A stretch of 64,000 nt of DNA, taken from contig VXAZ01003903.1 in the NCBI GenBank assembly GCA_013399875.1, positions 1 through 64,000 of the forward strand, in the 5' to 3' direction. Under the pieces are notes generated by a model. That model was not told where the DNA came from and ran no database searches. It saw only the letters and a list, made by a program, of their open reading frames with translations. Of this stretch, positions 40,301 to 52,400 are shown in pieces (position 1 is the stretch's first letter; each line of letters starts with the position of its first letter). The position numbers were made by a program, and so were the translations under genes. Source of the stretch: Gymnorhina tibicen (Eukaryota > Chordata > Aves > Passeriformes > Artamidae).

Positions 40301-40385
40301 TAATTGCTCTTGTTGTTACTCACCACTGTCATTTTGACCTTTTACTCTACTTGTCTGAGCACTGTTCAATTTCCTTTATATCTCT
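34311..40385. other. AT-rich intergenic DNA
   Basis: A (TTG)n-like patch lies at 34353-34378. The 121-codon frame at 37622-37987 has no recognisable domain. A G-rich/purine tract lies at 39602-39641 (separate entry) and a T12 run at 39952-39963. No repeat family recognised. Confidence 0.5.
39602..39641 (+). other. Homopurine tract with G-quadruplex potential
   Basis: Forty purines without interruption. G-runs at 39607-39610, 39620-39625, 39627-39631 and 39634-39638 give three tightly spaced runs plus one separated by a 9-base GA loop, so a quadruplex is possible but breaks the strict 7-base loop limit. Confidence 0.65.
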
Positions 40386-40525
40386 TCTCATAGAGTGCAA
40401 CCAATTTCTCCTTAACCATCCCTTTTCTAGCCAAAACAAGTTCTGTTCCCTCAGCCACTCCTCACCAGTGCCAGGTGGAGAGGAATGACCTATTCCCTTA
40501 GTCCACTGGCAGTTCTCTCATTGTA
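40386..40525 (-). mobile_element. CR1 LINE fragment with internal deletion
   Basis: On the minus strand this reads first as the ORF2 segment of the type GTGGCCAGCAGGACTAGGGA, here decayed, up to GGCACTGGTGAGG. It then jumps directly to GAGTGGCTGAGGGAAC and a decayed CTGGAGAAAAGGAGGCTGAG block ending in CTCTATGAG. About 120 bases present in CR1 between these points are missing. The plus-strand landmark is CCCTCAGCCACTCCTCACCA at about 40448-40467. It is an old, short copy without the 3' end. Confidence 0.7.
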
Positions 40526-41186
40526 GCTGAGTGATCACAGTCATTATACTGCAGAACCCAGCTCACTGGCTCTGTGATCTCTGGGGGGGTTTTTGACTGC
40601 TTGTTTACATGGTGCCTCATAAAGAAAGTCCACTGTGTGTATCAAAAAAAAAAAAAAAAAAAAAGCCAAACGGGTTAAACCCCCCCAAAACAAAGCTAAA
40701 AGAGCCACAAACAAAACACACCATCATCTGTTACACATTTTTCAGTCTGTGCGTTGTCTGCACATTGTGCGAATTTCTGTATTTTTTTCTTACTGCTACT
40801 TGGAATATTGTTAGAGTATACTAGAAAGTTATTGCTTCGCTATTTAAAATTAGTTTTAATGCATTAATTACACAGAATAGACAGAATATAAAATCTTAAA
40901 ATTTGTTAGTCTTCTATGGCTTAATCGAGTTGGTTCTTCCCTCAGCTCCTAGAATGACTGTGAAATGAATGTGTTTATGATTATATATATTAAAAAAATA
41001 CACTCAAACCAAAATTTATCACAATAAAATCTGGAGGGATGACAGCTTAAAGCAAGTAAACGAGGTCATTACAATTTGCAAATATCTGAAAAGCTTTGTA
41101 CAATGATGGTCAAACCTAGACTTCTAAACAAGGCAATAAAGAGCAGTAGGATGTGAACAAAAGAAGGAAGATAATCCAAAATAAGT
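40526..41186. other. Intergenic DNA with poly(A) run
   Basis: A run of 21 A residues lies at 40644-40664, followed by A/C-rich sequence. I see no processed pseudogene or SINE body in front of it. No gene recognised. Confidence 0.5.
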
Positions 41187-41387
41187 AGGGGAAGAAAGAA
41201 GGGGAAGGGAGAGGAGAGGAGAGGAGAGGAGAGGAGAGGAGAGGGGAGGGAAAAGAAAAGAAAAGAAAAGAAAAGAAAAGAAAAGAAAAGAAAAGAAAAG
41301 AAAAGAAAAGAAAAGAAAAGAAAAGAAAAGAAAAGAAAAGAAAAGAAAAGAAAAGAAAAGAAAAGAAAAGAAAAGAAAAGAGAAAAG
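41187..41387. repeat. 201-bp homopurine tract with (GAGGA)6 and (AAAAG)26
   Basis: Every base from 41187 to 41387 on the plus strand is A or G. The core is a pentanucleotide microsatellite: six GAGGA units (41211-41240), a short G-rich joint, then 26 uninterrupted AAAAG units (41251-41380). Such mirror-symmetric homopurine runs can form intramolecular triplex DNA and mutate quickly in length. The assembled length may be wrong because reads collapse here. Confidence 0.97.
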
Positions 41388-42245
41388 TCTAAATATTGGT
41401 CTTAGTTCTGGTTTTGGCTACATTAATTTTCACAGAAACTAGGAGACCGTAAAATTCCCCTTCTCAAAGGTCACTAGGAAAGCTTTGAGATGGAAGTCAT
41501 GGGAAACAGGAAACTCAGGGAATGTTTCAATATTTTGATATCAGTCTATGAATATCAAAGTGAAAGTATTTATAATCTGTTTAGTTATTCATGAGAAATG
41601 CAGAAGCATCCGCAGTATCAAGAGTTAGGAATTGTTTTTTTCAACATTTTCCAGTGTTTTGAAGCAAGATAGCAAAACGTAGTCCATTCTTACTTCTGCC
41701 TTGTGGCCTTGGGTTTAGATTTATTCCATGAGATTTTTATTCAATTCACTTGTATCTCAGGGTTGTTTTGTTTGTTAGAGTTGTTTGGTTGGTTGGTTTT
41801 TTGGGGGTTTTTTTGTGGCTGCAGGTGAATGGGTATTGCTCATGGGGTTTGGTGGGGGTTTTTGGGTTCCTTTAAGAACAAATACTCTGAAACAGAGCGT
41901 GATGGCTGAAAACCTGGACCTGTTCAAATCAGTGATAGAGCCCTCAATATCACAGGGTCATGATTTTGTCCAATAATTAGAGTTCTTCATCCTTACTTAA
42001 ACTGCCTATAAGTATATGAAAACTGGAGCTTGATTTCAGGAAGATAGCCTCTCTTGAGTTTAATTTCAATCTGTCCATCTGCCCATAACATTTCAGAACT
42101 CTCTTCGTCCTCCTGTCTGAGCTTTCACCTCAGCAGATGATTTGGACTACAGTCCATATTCTGCAGCATGATTTATGGTTGAAAGCTTTGCCACTCTACA
42201 CAGCTGTCCGGTGATGGTCAACAATCACTGTTGTGATTGAATGCA
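41388..42245. other. Intergenic DNA, nothing recognised
   Basis: A G/T-rich low-complexity patch lies at about 41760-41870. The 63-codon frame starting in it is not a recognisable protein. Confidence 0.5.
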
Positions 42246-42372
42246 CTGCTTGAAATTGAGCTTTTTGTCCAGCACAGTCTTAAAGCTTCAAGGATGGAGA
42301 CTGCAGTGTCCTTGAGTAATTTGCTCCTGAAGGAACAAGATGTTTCTACATTTCAGCTTGAACTTCCCAGAC
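42246..42372 (-). mobile_element. Probable ancient CR1 fragment (ORF2 C-terminus)
   Basis: On the minus strand GGAAGTTCAAGCTGAAATG (plus 42350-42368) followed by GAAACATCTTGTT resembles the CR1 segment coding for a RKFHLNMRKNFF-type stretch. Further on, CAGTCTCCATCCTTGAAGC resembles the CR1 VESPSLE segment, and CTGGACAAAAAGCTC the following LDKVL part. The order and spacing agree with CR1, but identity by eye is only around 70 percent and there is no 3' end, so this call is tentative. Confidence 0.45.
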
Positions 42373-45300
42373 ATCAGTTTTTGGCTGTGGCAGATCATTC
42401 TTACGCTCTCAATTTTTCTTGCCTGCAAAAAATTCTTAACACCTTTACCGGTCAACACTGATGAGGGAAAAACAAGAAGCTTAAATTCTGATACCTGTAC
42501 AGACTAGACTTTTTGTGAACTGGAGTCTCCACTTCTAAATGTTTTAATATCCAGACTCATAAACATTCTGAAATAATTTTTTTTCTTTCTAAAAATACTC
42601 TACTTTGTATAAAATAATCACATAATAATATAATATGTAGAAGTTTTTTCTTCTTATCTGAGCCTGGCAGTTTTCAGTTGAGTACTGGTTCATGTCCTAA
42701 TGAATAAATAACTTGAAAACAAACAAAAACAATTGTCAATATGAGATTAGGAATTCCCCTATGTTTTTTTCTTTTCTTACCTTATTTGTCAGCACATGCT
42801 CTGCAGAATAGGGTAGTGAGGATACTTTCCCGGATGTCACTTTAGCAGCATTTTGAGCATGGTTATTGTCCTCCACCGTGCCATGAGAAGTGAATCACCT
42901 TTCAGTTCTCATCTTGAAATGTTAAATTATATAATCAAAGGAAACACATCTGGTTTAACTAAATGTGACCTTTGTGCAAATAGTATAGATAACTTAACCA
43001 GACAAACTGAGCATTCTGAATAAGTAAGTGAAGACATTTTCACTCTTCAGTATTCTACCAAATTCATTATTGCCCTGTGGTACTTTACATATAGCAGTGT
43101 TTTCCTTATTTCTCTTCCAGGCTGAAACCTAACAATCATCCTCTGGCTTGGTAAGAAAGGAAAATTTCCAAGACAAATGATGCTTAAAAGAACAAAAGCT
43201 ATCCTAGTTATTTTAATAACTGTTGAACCATATTAGCTATCCTATTCATTTTAATAGCTGTTGAACCATATTATTTTAATTAAACGTAAATAAGAATTTA
43301 ATGTTCTGCCATAAGACAGGAGGCTAAACTCTTTTGTAGAAAGGAATCTCATTAAAGTGTCTTGGGCTGCTTTCACTTCAGTGCCTGGTTTTCAGAAGAG
43401 ATGAGATATAATTATTTTTGCTTACAGTATAACTAGGCTGCTAGCACAATGCCCTTGGTGCTGGTAAGAACTGATGCTGCCATTGAAACATTAGATATGA
43501 TCCAAAGAGAGGAAGCGCTGCCCACGCATGAAGGGCAAGAGAGGTTAGATGTAACTATTCAGTCAATGAAAAAAACACGGGATCCTCACAAAGAGTGTAT
43601 GAGAATTACTTCATCCACAAGCTGTAAACAAACTTATCCTAGCAACAGGAATGCATTAAGAATTGTATTGACATAAACACCATAATAATTGGGCTTAAGA
43701 GCTGTTTTCTTAGTAAGAGTTTGGAAAGCAGTTTGTTAATTGCTAATTCAAAAGACTGCAACCCCTTAATGGAGCAAATACGCACAGAGGTGTTTATTAA
43801 CTGTTTCCCAGTACAATACTGTTTGATGCATCCCAGTCTACTTGTAGCGTATTGGTCCATCTTGTATTTTTTTCATTATCTTCTTCAATGCAGTTACATG
43901 ACTTTCTAAAATTATTGTTTCTATGGGAAGTATGTTTACCGTAAATATGTTGGCCTAGTCTCCCCAAATGTTATTAGTAAGGCTGTTTCACCAAACCTCT
44001 GCAGCCAAAATATATTTTCAAGGTATTTATGTTACGTTACAGGATGGCATTTTTTAATAGACTGTCTCAAAAATACCTTTAGGTACTCTCTATGCAATCT
44101 CTATGGAGTTAGATAACTCCAGTTAGATACACCAGGTGACTACAGAGGGCTGCCCCAGGTTCTCTTTTGACAGCCTCTGTTGCAAGGACATGTGAAGTAT
44201 GCTCCTGATGAATAATAGCAGTGGTACCTTTTACCCTGAAGAGGCAACAAGAGCTCTGCTGTTTTCCTAATGATCACAAGAACTGACTACACAGAGAAGC
44301 CTTTTTATCACCAGAGCAAAAAGTGATAGACACTACACATTATCAATATCTTACTGAAGTACAGAATCCATGTGATCTCAATGCCAGTTGTCCACATGAT
44401 TTGTACTTTAGCATGGAAAAGTAAAGAAAATTGTCTGAGATTTTGTACAAATGGGAAAAGGATAGAAAGCACTTATGTGAGAAGATTCTTATTTGTGTTA
44501 AGTGCCATTGAGCCATGATTCTGCTCAGATTTTGTTCTGACAATCAGAGTGTCTGTTTACAGCTTGCAGAGGAAATGCACTTTCCAGTATCTAAAGTGCT
44601 TTGTGTCTTTCCCCGAAAAGTAACTGATTTGATGATGTGCAGGTATTGCTAAACACTGGTCACAGTTCTATAACACAATATCAATAAATCCAATCACTGT
44701 TTACAGAATTTAATTTCCTTTATCAAAAGACACTTTCTGCTTACAAAACATTGCAATTTAAGTGATTAAAGAACAACTGTATAGAAGAATTTTATCCAAT
44801 ACTGACTATAACTATCAAATTGAAGAAGTGTAACTGCAAGTCTGGGGATCTAACAGTAGCAAAGGGGGCTGCATGTAATTTATTTACTTAAAAGACAATA
44901 GCCAGGCTGTCTGGCATCATTTTTCCATGGAGTAATCTGTAAAGTAGGTGAAAATAAGTAATTTAATACAAGCAATGCACAGGCCAGAAGTTGAAACAGC
45001 CTTTCAACTGCATGTTAGATCAATAAAAGAAGATCTTAGGTAAAAACAGTCTGTTAGGTCAGAATAATTAAGTTCTAAGGTTTACCAGGGTGCAAATACT
45101 TCATATAAAGAGCTGAATCACAACACTTGGAGAAGTCTAGTACATGTGACACATAGGTTTTGTTCTGTCAGCATAAAATGCAGTCTTACATGCTCCTAAT
45201 TTTTGCATCAAATTGAGAAAAGAAAACTTTATTTTAGATAAATAGCCTGTATTCTTTTAGTTGTTCTAGGGTGAAGGTAAAAGCTTTTAATGCATCAAGC

Positions 45301-46307
45301 ATATATTTAAAATTTAATTGAAGTGATAAATTAGTGTTATATTACTTTTAAGCGTCTTATTAGCAGGATGGCATTCACACATCTATTGACATAATTCCTA
45401 TCAAAATAATTATTTTGAATATTTTTACAAATTTAAAAAAGTATACTTGTGCTTGGATAAAACTGTTTCTGACAGCTACATGCTTCATTTCTGCCTCCTG
45501 AATATTCAGAACTTGTACAGAAAAATTTGTGTAGACATGTACAGATCACCTCACTCAGCCAATGTAAAATTAACTCTTCCCGGATTATTTATGATACTTT
45601 TTTTAACCTTTTTTTATTTTTTTTAACTTTTAATAATTTCTTACTTTTTTAAACTTTTTTTAAATGCTCCCAGGCAAATAAAATACTGAGGAGCCTCCTT
45701 CTTTACTGGTAGATCCAAGGATTAGGCACTGGAAAACCATTTTTCCTGCAGTTTAAACTTTTTGCTTGTTATGCTATCTGCTATAAAGATGGGAAACATC
45801 TCTGCTCTTGCTTTTGACATAGCTAAATATTATCATTCTTTTCCCTCGCTGTTCTTCCTTCACCTTCTGCCCTCTGAGTTGAGCAACTGTAAATTCTTTT
45901 CATTTCTCTTGAAATAACATCCTCAGAATTCTACTTTAGATAAGGTTGTTATCTTCTATTCAGGTAATGCTCACATTTGAACTTTCTAGGATGATGTATA
46001 TTCTCTTGGTCTGTCTTTTAAGTAACTCAGATTCTTGAATGTGGCATCCCTGTTGGGACAGTTTCAAAGAAAGTTATGGCAAGCACACAGACCACTTCAT
46101 GACTTACAGAAAGGGCAGTTGCATGGAGTTGAGAAATGCAGGTTACTTTTGAAGGGAAGGGAGTTGAATTTGTCTTTCACATTCTGAATGAATGCTGGAA
46201 TTTATACAGAAGAAAGCTATGATTGTTTGTACTTGTTGTGAATTAGCTAACAAGAAAGCTATAAAAGTGACAGGCAAGTGGAGTCACTGGAAGGATTGAC
46301 CAACCTG
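42373..46307. other. AT-rich intergenic DNA
   Basis: No gene recognised. It holds a 38-bp imperfect duplication (43197-43272), an 18-bp perfect palindrome TCAAAATAATTATTTTGA (45401-45418) and T-rich low complexity at about 45597-45663. Open frames at 43449-43676, 43639-43860 and 44343-44543 show no similarity. Confidence 0.5.
43197..43272. repeat. Imperfect 38-bp tandem duplication
   Basis: The units at 43197-43234 and 43235-43272 both begin AGCTATCCTA and end TGTTGAACCATATT, with a few mismatches between. This duplication is older than those at 609 and 13117, whose copies are identical. Confidence 0.9.
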
Positions 46308-46825
46308 ATTGTGTCTATGATGGAACAGCTACCTGGATGGATGAGTGGAGAGCAGTGGGTATTGTCTGCCTCGACACCATCTCTCGCAACATCCTCATAG
46401 GCAAACTCAGGAAGCACGGGCTGGATGAGTGGACAGTGAAGTGGATTGAGAACTGGCTGAACAGAGAGTCATTATCAGTGACGCAGGGTCTACTTGGAAG
46501 CCTGTCAGGAGTAGTGTCCCCAGAGGTTCAATACTGGGTCCAGAACTGTTTAACTTATTCATCAGTGACTTGCTCGGAAGGTACTCTACTCCTTCATCCA
46601 GGTTCGCTAATGCATCAAAACAGGGAGGAGTGGCTGACACCCCAGGGTGCTATGCTTACCCTTCAGAAAGACCTTGACAGGTTGGAGAGATGGACAGAGA
46701 GGAACCTTCTGAAATTCAATAAAGGCAATACAGGGTCCCGCATCCGGGGTGTAATCCCAGACACCAGCACAGGCTGGGATTGACCTGCTGTAAAGCAGCT
46801 CTGCAGAGCTGGAAGTCTGTGAGTC
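46308..46825 (+). mobile_element. CR1 LINE fragment, reverse-transcriptase region
   Basis: The plus strand follows CR1 ORF2 across the reverse-transcriptase palm and thumb. It reads HGLDEWTVKWIENWLN at about 46418-46465, the counterpart of the segment between motifs A and B. About 20 bases coding for the FSKAFD part of motif A are deleted near 46373. Motif C, FADDTKLGG in active copies, is reduced to an ANASKQG-like stretch near 46600-46623. Further on come QKDLDRLERWTERNLLKFNKG (about 46663-46725) and CTGCTGTAAAGCAGCTCTGC (near 46785). The element is truncated at both ends and lacks the CR1 3' tail, so it was cut after insertion. A 148-codon frame (46337-46783) survives by chance across frameshifts; it is not a gene. 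Confidence 0.9.
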
Positions 46826-47512
46826 AGCTTTGTTTTGCTTTTTATCTGTAAGTGAGATAAGGGAACTGCTGGATGATTTAATAAAGGCTGATAGGCTCAC
46901 TCAGTCCAGTAATTGGGTCGTATGGCCATTATTCTTACAGCTCCACTGAGGTGGTTGGCTGAATACCGGGACCCTTCACACTTTGTCATATTCACTGCCA
47001 TAACCTTGCTGGATATATCTCTCTTTCATCCAAAGTATCAATTTGCTCTCATATTTGTTTTCTACTATTTCAAGTGACCACACACACTCTCCAAGGTTTT
47101 TTGCTCATACATCTTAATAATAATCACAATAAACATCACTGTTCTTTGTTGGAGAGCTGTCAGGAAGCTATTTTTTATGTTATTAGATTAACGTATTACA
47201 GAGAGTCTTCATTAGGTCTGAGCTGCCACTCTACACGGGAAGTTAGTGATAGCCAGTAGGCTGGGCATGTATCTGCTTTTTATGCAGCCTATCATTTAGG
47301 ATTAAGATACTCTCAAATTTTTTTGGGAGGGTAAGAATTGACATGCTTGGTTTGGAGTTCCTCTTTCTCAGATTAAATGGTTAGAATCGCTAATAGACCC
47401 AGACATGCTATTTTGCCACACCCCTATAGACAAAATAAATAATTTCTGCACAGTGACCTTTTCTGACTCTCCTTTTTGTATATATAAAGTGTATGTATGC
47501 ACACAGACACAC

Positions 47513-47536
47513 ATATATATATATATATATATATAT
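47513..47536. repeat. (AT)12 microsatellite
   Basis: Twelve uninterrupted AT units, preceded by a short CA-rich stretch. Confidence 0.97.
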
Positions 47537-48188
47537 TCCCTATAAAGCATACTGAAGTTTTCATCCTGTCACAGCTTTAGCATATAGGAGATATTTGAAT
47601 CTGCATCACTCTATGTGTGTACATTTACTTACTCTCTGCATCTTAACCTAATCATACAAAAGCTTGTGACAGTAAGTGTGGAGTGGTTTCCTTGTCTGCA
47701 GCAGCACTCTTTGAAAGGGAAGATTCCCTGGTGAATTCATTATTACACAGAAGTCCCACCCCCATGAAACTGCTGTAGACACATAACAGGATTACTGTTC
47801 AAGAGTTTACTAGGATGCAAGTAAAATTGTTACAGTCTGCCAGCAGCAAGCATCTTTGACTAAGGTAGGAGAATGCTTTGAATGCTTTCTTTTATACACC
47901 TCATGAAAACATAAGGAAGCATTTCTATTTATTTTCTGTACATAAAATTACTTTAGATATTACATTACCGGTTCAATTTTTATGGAAAAAAAAAAGGTGA
48001 TTTGTTTTTTTAACTTCTCTGTATCTGGGTCTATAAAAATGACTTGTTAAAGTTATTGCATTCACAGTCAGAAAAGCAGGAGATGAGAAGATTGCTTTAC
48101 TGTTTGGAGAGGAAATACAGTTCAAATGTATTTTAAAATAGTAAAGGGAGAGCTTCTGTGCTTAATAGATTAATTATTAATGATTTTG

Positions 48189-48293
48189 ACAGCTAATATT
48201 TTGGGGTTTTTTGTTGCTTAACATGATTTCCTTGTTTCTTGCAGTTTCATAGCAGCAAGGAAACGACAATTTTAGTTTCAAAATATTAGCTGT
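48189..48293. repeat. Nested inverted repeat, 105 bp
   Basis: ACAGCTAATATTTTG at 48189-48203 is the exact reverse complement of CAAAATATTAGCTGT at 48279-48293. Inside, TTTCCTTG at 48227-48234 pairs exactly with CAAGGAAA at 48256-48263, and TTGTTG at 48211-48216 can pair with CGACAA at 48264-48269 with one G-T pair. The three stems are coaxial in order, with one 10-base bulge and a 21-base loop. It may be a relic of a small inverted-repeat transposon or a hairpin RNA locus; no target-site duplication is visible. Confidence 0.85.
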
Positions 48294-49319
48294 TGCATAT
48301 TATATCTTGAAAGAGGATACATGTTTTGTCTCTGAATTGGAGTTTTGATAAGGGTAGTTCTCAATACTTACAGAAAGGATTTGATATGAGTCTTCTAACT
48401 TCATTAGCTAATGAATGTGTCAAATGTATTCATGTAATTCTTGGGAAAGAAATTAGCTGGGTCTAATAACCTAATGGCATAGAAGTGCTCCCAAAATGTA
48501 GAGCTGCCTAATCGATGTGGTGACAAATGAAATGATCTGTGGTCTGCAAGGTTAGGAGTTAATTGAATGAAGAGACAGTATTGACAGTATTTTATTTTTT
48601 TTAACAGCTGCTCATATATTCCTAATGGAAAGATTGGTTTTATTCTTCCTTAAAGTAATTGCACATTCATCCTTAACTGAAATTCCCCGGTTTTATCTAG
48701 CAAATTGCTTTTAGGCAGAACAAGGGTCTTTGACACTTATACTTTGGAGATTTAAGTTGTTGATGTGATATATAGAGCACCTACTTGTGCTCTATAAGTG
48801 GCTAAATATCATTTTAACCTGCACTGAAAATTTTCCTCTACTCTCAGATTCTAAAACCTTATGTGAGTGCTGGGAAATGCCTCAACTTATGAAATATATT
48901 TCATATTTTAGATACTGTTTGCTCTCCACATTACTGTATGAGGAAATATAACACATTTTCATTTTGCTGAAGTAGGTTTTTATTAGTTTGCATAGCCAGC
49001 TACATACAGCATAAATTATTTCATTGACAGCTAGATTAAGAAGACTATTTAATGACATCTAGATCCTTACTAGAGTCCTAGTCCGAATCCTAGTAAGTCT
49101 CCTTACTATGATTCAGACATCAGAAATGTAACAATAAGTAGTGTTTAAGTGATTGTCCAGGTCTCAAAAAAAAAATAGGAAAGCCAGCTGCTTTTCCTGC
49201 ACTTCCTACAACTGCTCCATCTTTGGGGAACCCACTGATCAGAATTAACTTTGTTTTCCTGACCACAAACTCTGCACACCCACTTGTACTCAGTGAAAGC
49301 CCGTATCTGTCAGTCGGTT

Positions 49320-49420
49320 CTAGCAACCTGATCCTATTGAAGATTTCCATGCTCTTTGCAGGGTGGTTGGACTAGATGACTTTTTGGATATCTTTTTCAA
49401 CCCAAATTATTCTATGATTT
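49320..49420 (+). mobile_element. CR1 LINE 3' terminal fragment
   Basis: AGCAACCTGATCCTATTGAA, then GCAGGGTGGTTGGACTAGAT (about 49359-49378) and AATTATTCTATGATTT at the end match the last hundred bases of CR1, which include the 3'UTR hairpin region and the terminal TCTATGAT repeat. Only the 3' end was inserted, an extreme 5' truncation. The frame on the opposite strand here is not a gene. Confidence 0.92.
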
Positions 49421-52400
49421 TTGTCCTTTCATTGCTCATCCAGCAGCAGCTATCCTGAATGTCTCAATTTTAACACCACCTAATACTGGGAAAAGGAGTG
49501 AAACAAAGATTCAGAAAAAATACAGTTCAGCTGCAGAAACATAAATGAAGCCATTAACTCATGTTTAAATAAAGACACGGTGAAATATAAAATTAAAACA
49601 GTGAGAGATAATAAGGAGCTGCTTCCTGCCACTGTTATGACAAGCTGGATAGGAGTTTAGCGTGAGGTAACAGCATCACCCTATGCTTTACCTCAGGGGT
49701 GGTTGATGAACTGACAACATAGATGATGTCATGATCAATAGGTGTGAAGGTGTGTCCAGACCCTGGGATATAATTTTAACATGGAGATATCTGAAGATAC
49801 CCAAATTGTGGATGGAGAAGATGTCTCAGTGATAACCACGTACCACAAAAATTACTGCCACTGAAGAGCTTGGCAGCCCTAGTGTCAGCCCTCAGACCCA
49901 GGACCTCTGGATTGACCTAAACATGCTGTGATGCAGTGTGTGAAGGGGCATGTGGATATGTGTCAAGTAGCCTGCCAGGCAGATTGGTTTTGCTGCCCGT
50001 GGTTTTGGGGAGTCATTTGTGCTAAGTCCAGAAAACATTAGTTAATTCAGCACATACTGAAAGTTTGTTATACTATAGATATGTGATAAACAATTTTCTG
50101 TATCGCTCGAAGCTCTAAAAGGGAATAAAGTGTTGATAAGGTACTAGAAACTGTTTCTCAACAACCAGGTTTTTTTTAGAACATCTCTGTGGGCAAATGA
50201 ATTTTTAGCATATTTTGGACACATATGCATTTTAGACAACTTGATTCTACTATTCCAGGGTCCGGCTCTTACCTCCAGGGCTCTTGAGCAGGGGCTTTTT
50301 AAGTTTCAACTGTTTGGTTTCAGGGATATACTGTGCAATGCAGCAACATGAACAGTGTTCTCCACTGGTTCCTGATACTAACAAAGCTGTCCTGAGAAAG
50401 TAGTTCTTTTGTTCCTTGATTTATATAGAATTTGGATATATTCAACACTTATAGGACTGCCTGCTAACCTTAGTGGACTTTTATCATGCTTTGGCTATTG
50501 CTGAAATAATTTTATTTTTCCTACAGCCTTTGGACGTCTGTTTCCCCCCACAAATCTCATACTTGTCCTCCAGTGCTTAACATATATGAACTGAGGAGGT
50601 CCCCTCCATTCCTTTAGTTTGGGAACAAAAAAGCTTTAAGAATGGTATCTCAGAACTCGGAAGTGAAATAAATTCTGCATCCTTTGAAACTTGACAATGA
50701 ACAATAATCTGTCTTTTGCTTCTCACACTTGAATGTCATCCATATTTAATATGTGAAAAGCTTCTACACTGCTTGCTTTATCTTTTCTGGTTTTGTTTCC
50801 CAGTGTCCCTCTCTGAAACAAAGTATAAAACATCCAGGTGCATGATTTGGACCTGGGTTGGGTTTTCAGAGTAAGGAACAAAAACAGAAAGAAAATGGAG
50901 GAGGGGAAGAAAGTGTCTAAAACTTGTATCCACAAGCAGTTCTTACATACACTTGAAATTCATGTTTTTGTAGTTAGTAATATACAAAGAAAAGGAACTT
51001 ATTAGCTATTAATTATCTATGTAATAATTCTTTTAATGTACTTGTAGTTTTGCCATGGTTTTGTTTACTTGACTTACAGCTTCCCTGTAGTAAAGTCCTG
51101 TCAAAAGGCTTCTAACTGGTTTAGCAATCAGTTTTACAAGTGGTCTGGATAATTCATCTACAGGGTTAATTCCATTTAGATTCCACTAATGCTACTGAAA
51201 GTTATCCAGCTTTATTTGACCTTATATTCACTTAATTGAAAATGCTATTGACACAGCAAAAATCACACAAGTGTAATTATGTATACCTTTCTAGAAACTG
51301 GTATCATGTAGGGTAATATTTCTTCAGCCAGCTCTCTGATACTCAAGAGTTTGTGCCTTGGCTTTATACCAGTAAAGTACCAAGGGTATCCTGCCTGATC
51401 AGAAGGACAAAAGTAATTTTCTGGAGAGTTTCAGAGACCGTTTGGAATTTAATAGATTAGTAGAAGCCTAGGTATAGGTAACTAAATCTAGAATTTCTTT
51501 ATCCAGAGATTTCCCATAAAGTAACACACTTGCCAGCACAGCTTCTTTGTTCATAAACTTAATTTGAGTTGACTTTGTGCCTGAACCTCACTTTCCGATT
51601 TTAATTTGAGCTTTTAAAAGGGAAGCCTTCACAAATACAGTAATGCAAACATGGCAGACACACTCTCCATCCTCTCTGTAATAACTGTTGACAAGAGAAC
51701 AGCCTTGAATGCTATAGAGAGTATAGCTATGTATAATATTAAGATTTGGTTGTTTGATGATATTAAATATGATGCTGTAATTTTCTGGATTTCATATTGG
51801 ATTTCATACAGTTGCCATTGATGTTGAGTTCTAACAAAGACACAATTAATGGATTCAGTTTGATAGAGCTATAGCACAGTATGGGCTTACTCCTGGCAGT
51901 TCCTTACATTGACATGTCGTTACTCATTTTCCCTCAAAGTTATTTTTCTGGCTCATCTTGGTTCTGGACTTTGATCAAGCTGAGCAGGTGAACCTTTGGA
52001 CAAGTTGCTGCCAAAAGTGATGAAGGCATTTCCCACCTTTTTTAGGAAATGCTCTGGGTAGACCCTCATCTCTTGCTGCTCCTATTTTCCCCCTCTATCT
52101 CTCACTTGGTGTGTGGGATGTGGTCACTCTATCCAGGTTATCACTCACAGGCCAGAGACCCACAAACTGTGATAGGTATTTGTAAATTCAGCTACTGACT
52201 AGCACTGATCTATGCCTCTGCAGTTAGATCATTGGGCTGAGGAAGGCATATGGCTACCAATTTTTAAAAAAAATAAAATCATTAAAAAAAAACCCCACAA
52301 GTCATAAGTTGATTCGTCTTTGTGAGTAGAAGGGCAACTATATTCCTTTAAACTAGGTCATCTAGACCATGTGCAAACATTAATCAAGACACTGTACTGC

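Larger units (their letters stand above)
46826..49319. other. AT-rich intergenic DNA
   Basis: Contains an (AT)12 microsatellite at 47513-47536 and the nested inverted repeat at 48189-48293. No gene or further interspersed repeat recognised. Confidence 0.5.

Noticed and set aside
40644..40664. A21 run as the tail of a SINE or processed pseudogene
   Set aside because: No pol III promoter boxes, no AATAAA close upstream and no flanking duplication; a simple A-run is enough.
45401..45418. 18-bp perfect palindrome as a binding site
   Set aside because: Composed almost only of A and T in AT-rich DNA; chance is likely.
46337..46783. 148-codon plus frame as a possible gene
   Set aside because: It lies wholly inside a CR1 fragment and is a product of frameshifted reverse-transcriptase sequence.
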